This document shows positions 38,773 through 46,897 of a DNA stretch of 64,000 bases, one piece after another. A program made the translations under genes and the position numbers. The notes under the pieces are model-generated. The model saw nothing but the letters and a program-made list of their open reading frames with translations, ran no database searches and had not been told where the DNA came from. The DNA is from Saprospiraceae bacterium. GTDB taxonomy: Bacteria > Bacteroidota > Bacteroidia > Chitinophagales > Saprospiraceae. The stretch lies in assembly GCA_016714985.1 (NCBI GenBank), contig JADKBS010000035.1:1-64000 (forward strand), in the 5' to 3' direction. Position 1 is the stretch's first letter; each line of letters starts with the position of its first letter.

Positions 38773-40011
38773 ATGTCATTGCTGATAACCAATATCAAAC
38801 AACTCATACTGACAGAGGAATCGCCACGGCAAAAACCTTTGCGAGGTGCAGAACTCAGCCAGCTTTCTTTTATCGAAAACGCTTTTTTATTGATTGAAAA
38901 TAAGCGAATTGCAGATTTTGGACCGATGGAACGCTGCCCAGAAAGAGCCGACAAAACCTGGGATGCCACTGGCCGATTCGTGCTGCCAAGCTGGTGCGAT
39001 TCCCATACCCATCTTGTCTTTGCAAAAAGCCGGGAAGAGGAATGGGTCAACCGCATCAAGGGCATGAGCTATGAGGAAATTGCGAATAGGGGAGGGGGCA
39101 TACTCAACTCGGCCAACCGGCTGCAGGAGACACCAGAAGAAATGCTTTTTGAGCAGGCTTCCAAACGGTTGAATGAGGTGGCAAGATCGGGCACGGGCTT
39201 GATCGAAATCAAGAGCGGCTATGGCTTATCGGTGGAAAGCGAATTGAAAATGCTCCGGGTCGTGCGGCGTTTGAAGGAGTCTTCCAATGTTGAAATCAAG
39301 GCCACCTTCCTGGGAGCGCATTCCGTGCCAATGGCCTATCGGAACGGCAATCGGCAAGGCTATATAGACCTGATAATCAAGGAGATGCTGCCGAAAATTG
39401 CAGCTGAAGGTCTGGCCGATTACGTGGATGTTTTTTGCGAAAAGCTGGCATTCAGCGTCGCCGAAATGGAGGAAATCCTGATAGCTGCCTCTAATTATGG
39501 CCTACGCCCAAAAGTCCATGTCAATCAGTTCAATTGCCTGGGTGGCATCGAAGCGGCTGTGCGACATGGCGCTGTTTCCGTTGACCACCTGGAAGTGGTT
39601 GACGAAGCCGATATCGAGGTATTGAAAGCGAGCGAAACCATTGCCACCTTGTTACCATCAGCGCCATTTTTCCTGCAAGACCATATTCCGCCTGCCCGGA
39701 AGCTGTTGGACAATAACGTGGCCGTGGCCGTGGCCAGTGATTTCAACCCTGGCACTTCGCCCAGTGGCAAAATGCCGTTTGTGATTTCATTGGCTTGCAT
39801 AATGATGAGGATGCAACCAGAAGAGGCCATTCAGGCTGCTACTTTGAACGGAGCGTTCGCTTTGGAATGCGCCGAGGATTATGGCTCCATTGCACGAGGC
39901 AAAATCGCCAATTTAATCATGACCAAACCAATGCCATCACTGGCTTACTTGCCTTATGCTTTCGGTAGCGACTTGGTGGATAAAGTCGTTTTGAAGGGAG
40001 GGCTTTTTTAA
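38773..40011 (+). CDS. hutI: Imidazolonepropionase
   Basis: Third step of histidine degradation, hydrolysing imidazolonepropionate to formiminoglutamate. 412 residues, intact. Metal ligands in CDSHTHLVFAKSREEEW (His78-x-His80), substrate-loop IEIKSGYGLS, GAHSVPMAYR, the metal His in KVHVNQF, VDHLEVV and the catalytic-Asp region VASDFNPGTSP. No other hut genes are adjacent. Its last 75 bases overlap the convergent AraC-family gene. Confidence 0.93.
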   Translation: MSLLITNIKQLILTEESPRQKPLRGAELSQLSFIENAFLLIENKRIADFGPMERCPERADKTWDATGRFVLPSWCDSHTHLVFAKSREEEWVNRIKGMSYEEIANRGGGILNSANRLQETPEEMLFEQASKRLNEVARSGTGLIEIKSGYGLSVESELKMLRVVRRLKESSNVEIKATFLGAHSVPMAYRNGNRQGYIDLIIKEMLPKIAAEGLADYVDVFCEKLAFSVAEMEEILIAASNYGLRPKVHVNQFNCLGGIEAAVRHGAVSVDHLEVVDEADIEVLKASETIATLLPSAPFFLQDHIPPARKLLDNNVAVAVASDFNPGTSPSGKMPFVISLACIMMRMQPEEAIQAATLNGAFALECAEDYGSIARGKIANLIMTKPMPSLAYLPYAFGSDLVDKVVLKGGLF

Positions 40012-40974
40012 ATCAGTATCCCTTGAAAAAGCGGATGGTGGTGCTCCATAGTGCTTCTTAAATGCCTTGCTAAATGAATAAATATCTGCAAAGCCAATTT
40101 CGTAGGCAATATCAGTCAATGAATCGTTGCCCTTTTTAAGCATTTCAAGCGAATAACTCAGCCTTTTATTCAACAGATACTGGTATGGGCTAATTGTATA
40201 AACCATTTTGAATAGACGATGGAAATGATATTCGGAAAGCCCACATTCCCTTGCAATTTCTTCTATGGATAATGGCGCTTTAAAATTGGAATCAATATAG
40301 TTTTTGCCCAGCATCACCTTTCTTGTCAGATCCTTTCTCGTGATTGTTTTTATGGATGGGATTGCAAGCATTTGTCTGCATATAGCTGATTGGTCGCTCA
40401 CTAAATGTTCAGCAAGTCCAAAATAAAAATCATGTGCCAATTGGTGTTCATGGAAGGGGTTTTTTGATAAAATAGCGTCCAATTGTGCTAAAAAACTGCC
40501 CATTTTTGTATCATTTATGGAATATTGATTCTCCAAAAAATCTGGCGTTGTGAAGTATTTTTCCAAACTGCAATCTGGCATGCAAGTATCCGGTCTCAAA
40601 CTGCTTGCTACTACTTCGGAGATAATGTCATTGGATAGATTGATGCAGATACCACGAACCATTTTCTTGCTTTCAATATGCACGGTACCTTCTGCAAAAT
40701 TATTGGCCAATAGGTATTGACCACCCACAACATGGAACTTATGTCCATTCACATTATAGGTCTCAAGCCCTTCCATCACATATTTAATCGAAAAATAATT
40801 AAATGGCACCTTACACGAAAACTCCCGGAATAGGGAGTAAATAACTGCATTTTCATTTAATGGTCGGATGGGATTAAGTTTGAAATTTTCAGTCAAAAAG
40901 CTATACATGCGACAATGATTTATCTGCCAATCGTAACTGTTTAGGGGGCGACTCAGTGAAGTGTAAAACTTCAT
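39937..40974 (-). CDS. AraC-family transcriptional regulator
   Basis: 345 residues. An N-terminal cupin-like sensing region (KYVMEGLETYNVNGHKFHVVGGQYLLANN) is followed by a two-HTH AraC domain near residues 215-315 (APLSIEEIARECGLSEYHFHRLFKMVYTISPYQYLLNKRL and DSLTDIAYEIGFADIYSFSKAFKKHYGAPPSAFSRD). The final ~24 residues lie inside hutI on the opposite strand and may not be conserved. Target genes are not evident. Confidence 0.85.
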   Translation of the reverse strand: MKFYTSLSRPLNSYDWQINHCRMYSFLTENFKLNPIRPLNENAVIYSLFREFSCKVPFNYFSIKYVMEGLETYNVNGHKFHVVGGQYLLANNFAEGTVHIESKKMVRGICINLSNDIISEVVASSLRPDTCMPDCSLEKYFTTPDFLENQYSINDTKMGSFLAQLDAILSKNPFHEHQLAHDFYFGLAEHLVSDQSAICRQMLAIPSIKTITRKDLTRKVMLGKNYIDSNFKAPLSIEEIARECGLSEYHFHRLFKMVYTISPYQYLLNKRLSYSLEMLKKGNDSLTDIAYEIGFADIYSFSKAFKKHYGAPPSAFSRDTDLKKPSLQNDFIHQVATESIRQVSQ

Positions 40975-40982
40975 TTTACGCG

Positions 40983-41057
40983 CTACTCCCTCTTTTTGGG
41001 ATATTTTTAGCGGAAAGTTCCATTTTCCCCTAAAAAACGCACCCTGCTAACCAGTTC
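40983..41057 (+). repeat. Decayed copy of the double-hairpin element (copy 3)
   Basis: Only the 3' part is recognisable: TACTCCC, GGGATATTTTTAGCGGAAA, then TTTTCCCCTAAAAAACGCACC and CTGCTAACCAGTT, matching hairpin 2 and the right end of the other copies with many changes. Hairpin 1 is gone. It lies just upstream of the AraC-family gene. Confidence 0.45.
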
Positions 41058-41098
41058 ATGCAAATTTATTTCTTTAGACAAAAGTCTTCAAACAAAAG

Positions 41099-41130
41099 AA
41101 GCCCCTTTGCCAATACTGGCAAACGGGCTT
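41099..41130 (-). terminator. Terminator after the secreted serine hydrolase gene
   Basis: AAGCCCCTTTGCCA pairs with TGGCAAACGGGCTT around a four-base loop (one mismatch). On the minus strand it is followed by CTTTTGTTTG. It starts about 25 bp after the stop codon of the hydrolase. Confidence 0.7.
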
Positions 41131-41153
41131 ACCGAAATGAAGATTTTTACTAC

Positions 41154-42554
41154 TTACTTATAAACTTTCGTGGTGCCGATAGTCCTGCCATCCTTGCTTG
41201 CAACAGCGAGATAAACACCAGCAGGAAGATGGCTTAAATTGTTCAAGATTGCTTCTCCTTGTTGTGACGACGAGGTGGCAACTGTTCTTCCATGAATGTC
41301 GAGCAATTGTACCTCAATCCCGTCGTTTGCGCCTGCATAGGCTATTTCAACCCTCAATACACCAAAAATGGGATTTGGGAATGCCTGAATACTCGGCTGC
41401 TTGCTATTCTCCTCTGACGTAGCTGAGACCGCCTCATAGTCTTTGCAGGTTTGCATCAACGCCGATACGACGGGCGAAAGTGCCCATGAATTATGATTGG
41501 CATCATTGGTAAAAACAGTGATGCTGATGTCCTTTTCTGGGAAATAATAAGAGGAAGCAGAATAGGCGAGGTCGCCTCCATGACCGTAGCCAAATTCCCC
41601 CGCAAAACTGCCCCGCATCAAGCCAAGCCCGTATTTGCCTCCTTCGACACCGGGGGCGTTGACCAAGGTTTTTGCCTTTTCCATCGTCTCTGCAGAGAGC
41701 AAGTCGCCCCGCATATAGCTCCGCATCCATTTGGTGCAGTCGGTTGGTGTGGAGAAATAGCCGCCAGCTGCGCCAGCCGTCGAATTCAGGGACAGCCATG
41801 ACATGTAGAAAGAATGCCCATCGTCCAAAATATTGTCAGCAGTAAGGTTCAACCATACATGCGCCACGGGTGAGTTCAATGGCTCAAAGGCTGGTATGGC
41901 GAAACTACCAAGGCCCAGTGGATTGAAAAAACGGTTTCGCAGTTCCACATAAAATGGATTCCCTGTGGCTTTTTCGATTATCATGCCCAACAAGAAATAA
42001 TTTGTATTGGAATACTTCCAGCTTGTGCCCGGCTGGAAGTCTGGTGGCCGAATGAAAGCTGCTATCAACTCCTCCACGGTCCAAAACCTGCTCATGTCCG
42101 CCAATAAGCTGTCTTGTTGGCCCTCCGTTGCCAATACGTCGTGGATGCCGCTCGTGTGCTGCAAAAGTTGCTTAATGGTGATGTTCGGGTTGATAAAGGG
42201 AAAAGTGTCAATCCACTTGTGCAGGCTGTCATCGATGCTCAACAGTCCTTCCTCATCCAATTGCAGGATGCAGGCCGAAGTGATGGTCTTGGTCACGCTC
42301 CCAATCAGATAGGCATCTTCCGCATTGACATAGTCTATCGGGACTTGAGAGGAAATGCCAGCCGCATTCGCCCAAACCGCCCCATCGGGGAATTGTATGG
42401 CGGCACTCAACGACTTGGCACCCATTGAGGTCCGCATATTGGCCAAGGTTTGGTCGAACAAGGCCGCCAAGTCCGCTGGAACTGTTTGCGCCAGCAGAAA
42501 AGCGGAAGGCAGGAAGCAGCAAATGCCAATTAAAAGGGTTTTAATTCTTTTCAT
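41154..42554 (-). CDS. Secreted beta-lactamase-fold serine hydrolase with T9SS type A sorting tail
   Basis: 466 residues from ATG 42554, chosen for the signal peptide MKRIKTLLIGICCFLPSAFLLAQ. Catalytic SVTK (SxxK) with the following helix, and YSNTNYFLLG (YxN), as in class C beta-lactamase/DD-peptidase-like esterases; HGGDLAYSASSYY supplies the third HxG-like motif. The last ~75 residues (SIQAFPNPIFGVLRVEI..LPAGVYLAVASKDGRTIGTTKVYK) form a Por-type sorting domain, so the enzyme should pass through T9SS. Substrate unknown: D-amino peptides or esters. Confidence 0.88.
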   Translation of the reverse strand: MKRIKTLLIGICCFLPSAFLLAQTVPADLAALFDQTLANMRTSMGAKSLSAAIQFPDGAVWANAAGISSQVPIDYVNAEDAYLIGSVTKTITSACILQLDEEGLLSIDDSLHKWIDTFPFINPNITIKQLLQHTSGIHDVLATEGQQDSLLADMSRFWTVEELIAAFIRPPDFQPGTSWKYSNTNYFLLGMIIEKATGNPFYVELRNRFFNPLGLGSFAIPAFEPLNSPVAHVWLNLTADNILDDGHSFYMSWLSLNSTAGAAGGYFSTPTDCTKWMRSYMRGDLLSAETMEKAKTLVNAPGVEGGKYGLGLMRGSFAGEFGYGHGGDLAYSASSYYFPEKDISITVFTNDANHNSWALSPVVSALMQTCKDYEAVSATSEENSKQPSIQAFPNPIFGVLRVEIAYAGANDGIEVQLLDIHGRTVATSSSQQGEAILNNLSHLPAGVYLAVASKDGRTIGTTKVYK

Positions 42555-42578
42555 ATACAGCTTTAATTTTGGATTTTG

Positions 42579-42697
42579 CAACTGCTATGGAGGGTGTGTG
42601 AGGAGAGAGAAAAAATTTCAGTTTTTCTCTCTCCTCACATATTTTGAGGTGTTTATTTGGGAAAAACTTTGAATTCCCCCCCCCGCCAAGTAGTTAC
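42579..42697 (+). repeat. Double-hairpin intergenic element, copy 4
   Basis: Ends CAACTGCTA / CAAGTAGTTAC. Hairpin 1: TGTGAGGAGAGAGAAAAA pairs with TTTTTCTCTCTCCTCACA around the usual TTTCA loop. Hairpin 2 is shortened and altered (GTGTTTATTTGGGAAAAA against a CCCCCCCC tract). It lies just upstream of the serine hydrolase gene. Confidence 0.85.
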
Positions 42698-42771
42698 GTA
42701 ATAAAGGCAAAATTAGCCCTGTACGGTGCGGTAGCTTTGTCAATTCCTGCTTATTTATTGGCTATAAAAAA

Positions 42772-42837
42772 ACGCCGAGGCATTGTGATGTGGAATTGAC
42801 ATCCCTGCTATCACTTTGCCTCGGCGTCAACCATACC
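42772..42837 (-). terminator. Terminator after the receptor remnant
   Basis: ACGCCGAGGCA (42772-42782) pairs perfectly with TGCCTCGGCGT (42827-42837); on the minus strand the stem is followed by a run of seven T residues. The loop is unusually long (44 bases) and contains GATGTGGAATTGACATC, itself a weak inverted repeat. Confidence 0.7.
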
Positions 42838-42888
42838 CAAAACCCTATGGGGCATGTACTGCAATTGTGCTAATGGTGCAAACGCTCA

Positions 42889-43086
42889 TTAGAAGTTGAA
42901 TCGAAGACCTAACTGTGCTTGCCAGCGGCTGGCAAGGCTATAATCATTGAAAAAAGTCTGCTTCAAACTCGGGTCGAAAGCAAAAGTAGGCGTACGGTTC
43001 GCTTGGTCAACCGTGACGCCGATGGGCTGCACAAGGTCCGCTTGTATAGCAGCCCGGCGCACAGTCACACCCCCTATTTCCTGCAT
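42889..43086 (-). pseudogene. C-terminal remnant of an outer-membrane receptor
   Basis: 65 codons ending SLASRWQAQLGLRFNF, the typical last beta-strand with terminal Phe of a TonB-dependent receptor or similar barrel. Nothing upstream belongs to it: the pfk stop lies 25 bp before. It keeps what looks like its own terminator. I read it as the tail of a deleted gene. Confidence 0.6.
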
Positions 43087-43111
43087 TTAGAATGACTGTG
43101 TCTCCAATATA

Positions 43112-44365
43112 CTACTCCTCAATCGGCCTCAACACCGCACTCGGCTTGAACTCCCAATCCATCAACTTATAAAAATCAAAGGCATGGGGGTTCAGTAGGT
43201 AGCGACCCGCTTTTTCGTAGTCGTTAATGTTTAGTACGTGCAAGTCGCTCAGCACCAACTGGGCGAACTCGGTGGGGGTGTCAACGCGGCGGGGCGGTAT
43301 CTTGCCCGTTTCGTCCTGGATGTCCTTCATGAACAGCGGCTTGATTTCTGCCAGTCTCGTGGTGGACACGATGCAGCCTTTGTAGCCCTGCTCGAACAGC
43401 CGTTTCACGCCCATGCCCATGATGGTGCAAAGCGTAAGGTCGAAAGCCACCGGGGCGCAGCACCGAAGCTCGTAGCCAAGCTCCACGGGGCGGCTTTTGA
43501 TATCAATGCCTAATTCCTTCAATTTGCGCTGCAACAAGACGTTGATGATGTGCGCCTTGCTAACGTTGCCCAATTCCGGGTGACCGTGGGCGTCGAAGGT
43601 GAAGGTGATGCCGCAGTTACGGATGTCCTCGTCGTCCATGATATGGAAGATGCCCTCGCTGACAATGGCCACGCCGTGTTCTATATTGTTGATTTTCCTT
43701 TTTATCATTGAGGAAATGATAAGATCAACCACGAGGTCGAGTGTAACCTTCACCTTGTCGAACATCTCTGGAATGATGATGATGGGGTAGTGGCAGCTTG
43801 CACCGATTTCAAAGGCGAGGTGCCCCGCTGAGCGGCCCATCGAGGAAATCACGAACCAAGTGTTGCTGGTGCGGCTGTCCTCGTAAATTGTGTTGCCGAT
43901 GCGCACGCCTTCGTTTTTGGCGGAGTTGAAGCCAAAGGTAGGCATGAGGTCGGGTAGCGGGATGTCGTTGTCAATCGTCTTCGGGACGTGGATGTTCTGG
44001 ATATTGATGTGCTGCTCTTCGAGCCATTTGGTCAGTCGGTTGCTCGAAGACGCCGTGTCGTCGCCACCGATGGTGACGAGCAGCTTCACGTTGTTTTTTA
44101 CAAAAAACTCCGCCGAGAACTCATGGTCTTTCGGCTTGTAGCGGCTCATGCGCAGGGTAGAGCCGCCCCTTGGAAAGATGCGGTCAGCGTAGTGGAAGTC
44201 AATGTTCACGGTTTCGGCATTGCCATTGAACAGGTTCTTGAAGCCGTCGTGGATGCCGATGACGCTGTAACCGTCCTTTAGAAACACTTTTGCGATAGTG
44301 CTGATGACCGTGTTGATGCCTGGTGCCGGGCCGCCTGCGCATAGTATTGCGATGGATTCTTTCAT
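43112..44365 (-). CDS. 6-phosphofructokinase, pyrophosphate-dependent type by motif
   Basis: 417 residues, intact. The opening IAILCAGGPAPGINTVI and GGDDT at residues 100-104 mark the PFK fold. ATP enzymes have GGDGS and a Gly before TIDND; here the second Asp (GGDD) and Lys129 in PKTIDND are the two residues known to favour pyrophosphate. Further RIGNTIYEDSRTSNTWFVISSMGRSAGHLAFEIG and PVELGYELRCCAPVAFDLTLC. It is probably reversible, serving glycolysis and gluconeogenesis. It stands alone. Confidence 0.85.
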   Translation of the reverse strand: MKESIAILCAGGPAPGINTVISTIAKVFLKDGYSVIGIHDGFKNLFNGNAETVNIDFHYADRIFPRGGSTLRMSRYKPKDHEFSAEFFVKNNVKLLVTIGGDDTASSSNRLTKWLEEQHINIQNIHVPKTIDNDIPLPDLMPTFGFNSAKNEGVRIGNTIYEDSRTSNTWFVISSMGRSAGHLAFEIGASCHYPIIIIPEMFDKVKVTLDLVVDLIISSMIKRKINNIEHGVAIVSEGIFHIMDDEDIRNCGITFTFDAHGHPELGNVSKAHIINVLLQRKLKELGIDIKSRPVELGYELRCCAPVAFDLTLCTIMGMGVKRLFEQGYKGCIVSTTRLAEIKPLFMKDIQDETGKIPPRRVDTPTEFAQLVLSDLHVLNINDYEKAGRYLLNPHAFDFYKLMDWEFKPSAVLRPIEE

Positions 44366-44456
44366 AATTTATAAGCTGTGAGTTAGTGTCAATAAAACTA
44401 CAAGTCCGAAAAGTAGAAAGATTCTGGAAATCAAGACTTGAATTTTTTTTGGATGC

Positions 44457-44596
44457 ACGGTACTGGATGCTGAATTCGGGAGTGCCAGCTTAATTGGAAT
44501 AGGAATGTATCATGTGCAATTTAATTTCCCACATTAGCTTAAGCGAACACTTCTCAACATCCAGCATCAAGAATCCAGCATCAAGAATCCAGCAAA
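44457..44596. repeat. Facing CTGGATGCTGAATTC / CCAGCATCAAGAATCCAGCA arrays
   Basis: The left arm (about 44462-44476) reads CTGGATGCTGAATTC. The right arm (44554-44596) contains three runs of AATCCAGCATCAAG-type words in the opposite sense. They lie between the divergent pfk and reductase genes, right before a TACCTTCG string (44601-44608) that could be a weak -7 box for the reductase. Confidence 0.65.
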
Positions 44597-44651
44597 TTCT
44601 TACCTTCGCCGCCGACCATTTTGACCGAAAGCTCACAGTCGCTAACAGATA

Positions 44652-45722
44652 ATGCCAAAGTTTCACAAATTAAGTGTCCGGGAAGTACGCCGGGAGACTC
44701 CCGAATGCGTTTCGATTTCCTTTGATGTACCCGCCGAGGTTCGCAGCGAATATGACTTCCTGCCCGGCCAGCACTTGACCCTTCGCACCCATTTGGATGG
44801 TTCCGAAATCAGGCGCTCCTATTCCATCTGCACCTCGCCCATGGAGGGGGAATTGCGGGTGGCGGTAAAACAGGTGCCTGGTGGCCAATTTTCTGGCTTC
44901 GCCAATGAGCGCCTCCAATCCGGCGATGAACTGGACGTGATGACGCCCCTCGGCAATTTTGCCCTACACACCGACCCTTCCGCACTGCACAACTATGTTG
45001 CCTTTGCCGCAGGCAGCGGCATCACCCCCGTTATTTCGATGCTCAAGACGGTGTTACGCAATGAACCGGGCAGCCGGTTCACGCTATTCTATGGCAACAA
45101 GAACTCGGAGTCGGTCATTTTTCGGGAAGAAATCGAAGGGCTGAAAAACGAGCACATGACCCGACTTGCGGTGCATTACGTCCTCAGCCAAGAAGACCCC
45201 GGTATCGAGCTGTTCCATGGCCGCATTGATGCGGAAAAATGCCGGAAGTTCTGCCAACACCTTATGGATGTGGAGGCGGTGGACGGCTTCTACCTCTGTG
45301 GTCCAGCCCCGATGATTGAGGCCGTCCGCTCGACGCTGTTGGAATTGGGCGTGGACGAGCGGAAGCTGCACTCGGAACTGTTCAACACCACCGGGGCCAT
45401 TGCCGAGTCGAGGAGGGATTGGGCCAAGAGCGGGGGTGCCGCAACTTCGAGCATCACCCTCACCCTAGATGGCAAGACCTATTCCTACCAGCACATCAAT
45501 CCTTCGGAAACGATATTGGATGCTGGCGCAAATTTCGCCCCAGAACTTCCGTACGCCTGCAAAGGAGGTGTATGCTGCACCTGTAAGGCCAAGGTTTTGG
45601 AAGGCGAAGTAGAGATGGAAGTCTGCTATGGCCTGGAGAAGGAAGAAATTGCCGCTGGCTATGTGCTGACCTGCCAATCGCACCCTAAGACGGATAAGGT
45701 GGTGCTGAGTTTTGACGAGTGA
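44652..45722 (+). CDS. PaaE-like ferredoxin-NADP reductase/2Fe-2S protein
   Basis: 356 residues, intact. FAD-binding RRSYSICTSP, NAD(P)-binding FAAGSGITPVISML and FYLCGPAPMIEAV, then a plant-type 2Fe-2S domain with PYACKGGVCCTCKAKVLEG and a final Cys in LTCQS. This domain order is that of PaaE, the reductase of phenylacetyl-CoA epoxidase, and of similar one-component oxygenase reductases. A TetR gene follows on the same strand, the arrangement often seen for paa genes, but no paaABCD is nearby, so the partner oxygenase is unknown. Confidence 0.82.
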   Translation: MPKFHKLSVREVRRETPECVSISFDVPAEVRSEYDFLPGQHLTLRTHLDGSEIRRSYSICTSPMEGELRVAVKQVPGGQFSGFANERLQSGDELDVMTPLGNFALHTDPSALHNYVAFAAGSGITPVISMLKTVLRNEPGSRFTLFYGNKNSESVIFREEIEGLKNEHMTRLAVHYVLSQEDPGIELFHGRIDAEKCRKFCQHLMDVEAVDGFYLCGPAPMIEAVRSTLLELGVDERKLHSELFNTTGAIAESRRDWAKSGGAATSSITLTLDGKTYSYQHINPSETILDAGANFAPELPYACKGGVCCTCKAKVLEGEVEMEVCYGLEKEEIAAGYVLTCQSHPKTDKVVLSFDE

Positions 45723-45728
45723 TTTTGT

Positions 45729-45818
45729 TTGGTTGATGAGGGTTGATAAAAATTGATAAAGGTTGATATGGGCCAGGCCATCAACCCTTATCAACCCTCA
45801 TCAACCCCTATCAACTTT
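45729..45818. repeat. Facing GGTTGATAA arrays between paaE-like and tetR genes
   Basis: Four copies of (G)GTTGATRA words (45730-45768) face four copies of the complement TATCAACC (45780-45818). The two arms would form an imperfect stem of about 38 bp with an 11-base loop, right up to 6 bp before the tetR ATG. No T-run follows. Confidence 0.8.
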
Positions 45819-45823
45819 CCTAA

Positions 45824-46396
45824 ATGGCCGTTTCACCTACCAAGAAAAAAATCCTGGACGAGGCATCCAAGCTGTTCCAAGAGCGAGGTTACCTCGCTTC
45901 GTCCATGCGTGACCTCGCCAAAAGGGTAGGGTTGAAGGCGTCCAGCCTTTACTCCCATATCGGCAGCAAGGAGGAACTGCTCCAGAAAATCTGCTTCGAC
46001 AGTGCAAGGGGCTATCTGGAGGGGATGCGGGCCATCGAGGAATCGGACATGAGGCCTACCAAAAAGGTGGAGCAGTTGATTCTCTTGCACATCCAAATTG
46101 CCACCACGGATGTTTCGTCCATGACCATTTTCAGCGAGGAGTGGCGACACCTGAGCGAGCCATATCTCCAGGAGTTCCGCAACATGCGGCGAGATTACGA
46201 GCGCAGGTTTGGACGCATCCTGCAGCAAGGAATGGAGTCCGGCGAGTTTACAGAGATGAATGTGACGGTCTGCCTTTCCACAATATTTACCTCCCTGCGC
46301 TGGCTTCACCGTTGGTACCCTGAGAAGCGAAGCATTTCCATGAAAGCTTTGGAAGCAGATTTGCTGCGGTTTTTAATGAATGGGTTGAGGAAATAG
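45824..46396 (+). CDS. TetR-family transcriptional regulator
   Basis: 190 residues, intact. N-terminal HTH at about residues 10-55 (ILDEASKLFQERGYLASSMRDLAKRVGLKASSLYSHIGSKEELL). The C-terminal ligand domain has the TetR_C pattern SLRWLHRWY seen in regulators near phenylacetate and fatty-acid genes. It probably controls the upstream reductase or distant catabolic genes. Confidence 0.88.
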   Translation: MAVSPTKKKILDEASKLFQERGYLASSMRDLAKRVGLKASSLYSHIGSKEELLQKICFDSARGYLEGMRAIEESDMRPTKKVEQLILLHIQIATTDVSSMTIFSEEWRHLSEPYLQEFRNMRRDYERRFGRILQQGMESGEFTEMNVTVCLSTIFTSLRWLHRWYPEKRSISMKALEADLLRFLMNGLRK

Positions 46397-46613
46397 GTAC
46401 GCCTCTTTTGTCATTGCGAAGCAACCTGTTTACCCCTTGAGGATTCAAGAAGATTATTTTTCCAGAAAAAAAATCAAAAAAAAAATCGCCCCATCTTTCA
46501 TGGTATTGCAAAAGCCTATACATTGCGGTCATAAACAATTCGTTGTTTAAAGAAACAACCGCACAAGTACTCCAATTTGTTTTGACTCAACATTTCAAAA
46601 TTGAGGGAGTGAT

Positions 46614-46772
46614 TTGGATTTGCAAGTAGGGCGGGCCTCAGCCGTTGACTTGTCCGGCTTCTCAATCTTCGATTGGGAACGGGAGGATTACCAAAAACAG
46701 TCCGACTACCTTAACCATGCTGAAGAAGGGGTCTTAAACGCCTTCCGTGCTTGTGTGGTTTTTCTTTTTTAA
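46614..46772 (+). CDS. Candidate 52-residue small protein before a strong terminator
   Basis: An uninterrupted frame starting at TTG, with GGGAG 6 bp upstream, runs to a TAA three bases before a perfect terminator stem. The product contains VDLSGFSIFDWEREDYQKQSD and ends in CVVFLF. It resembles nothing I know. The region could equally be a small non-coding RNA. The facts are the frame, the RBS-like stretch and the terminator; function and expression are unknown. Confidence 0.35.
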   Translation: MDLQVGRASAVDLSGFSIFDWEREDYQKQSDYLNHAEEGVLNAFRACVVFLF

Positions 46773-46775
46773 GCC

Positions 46776-46820
46776 AAAGCGGCGGCGGCATCCAGGGATG
46801 CCGCCGCCGCTTTGCTTTTT
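46776..46820 (+). terminator. Strong plus-strand terminator
   Basis: An 18-bp perfect stem, AAAGCGGCGGCGGCATCC (46776-46793) with GGATGCCGCCGCCGCTTT (46796-46813), is followed by GCTTTTTG. The minus-strand side is A-rich, so it acts on plus-strand transcripts, either from tetR 380 bp upstream or from a small gene in between. Confidence 0.85.
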
Positions 46821-46897
46821 GAAATGTAAATAGATTTACGATTTTCTCTCCTTTGGGGATGACAAAGAATTACGATTGGGCAACTGCCAGAAAAGAA

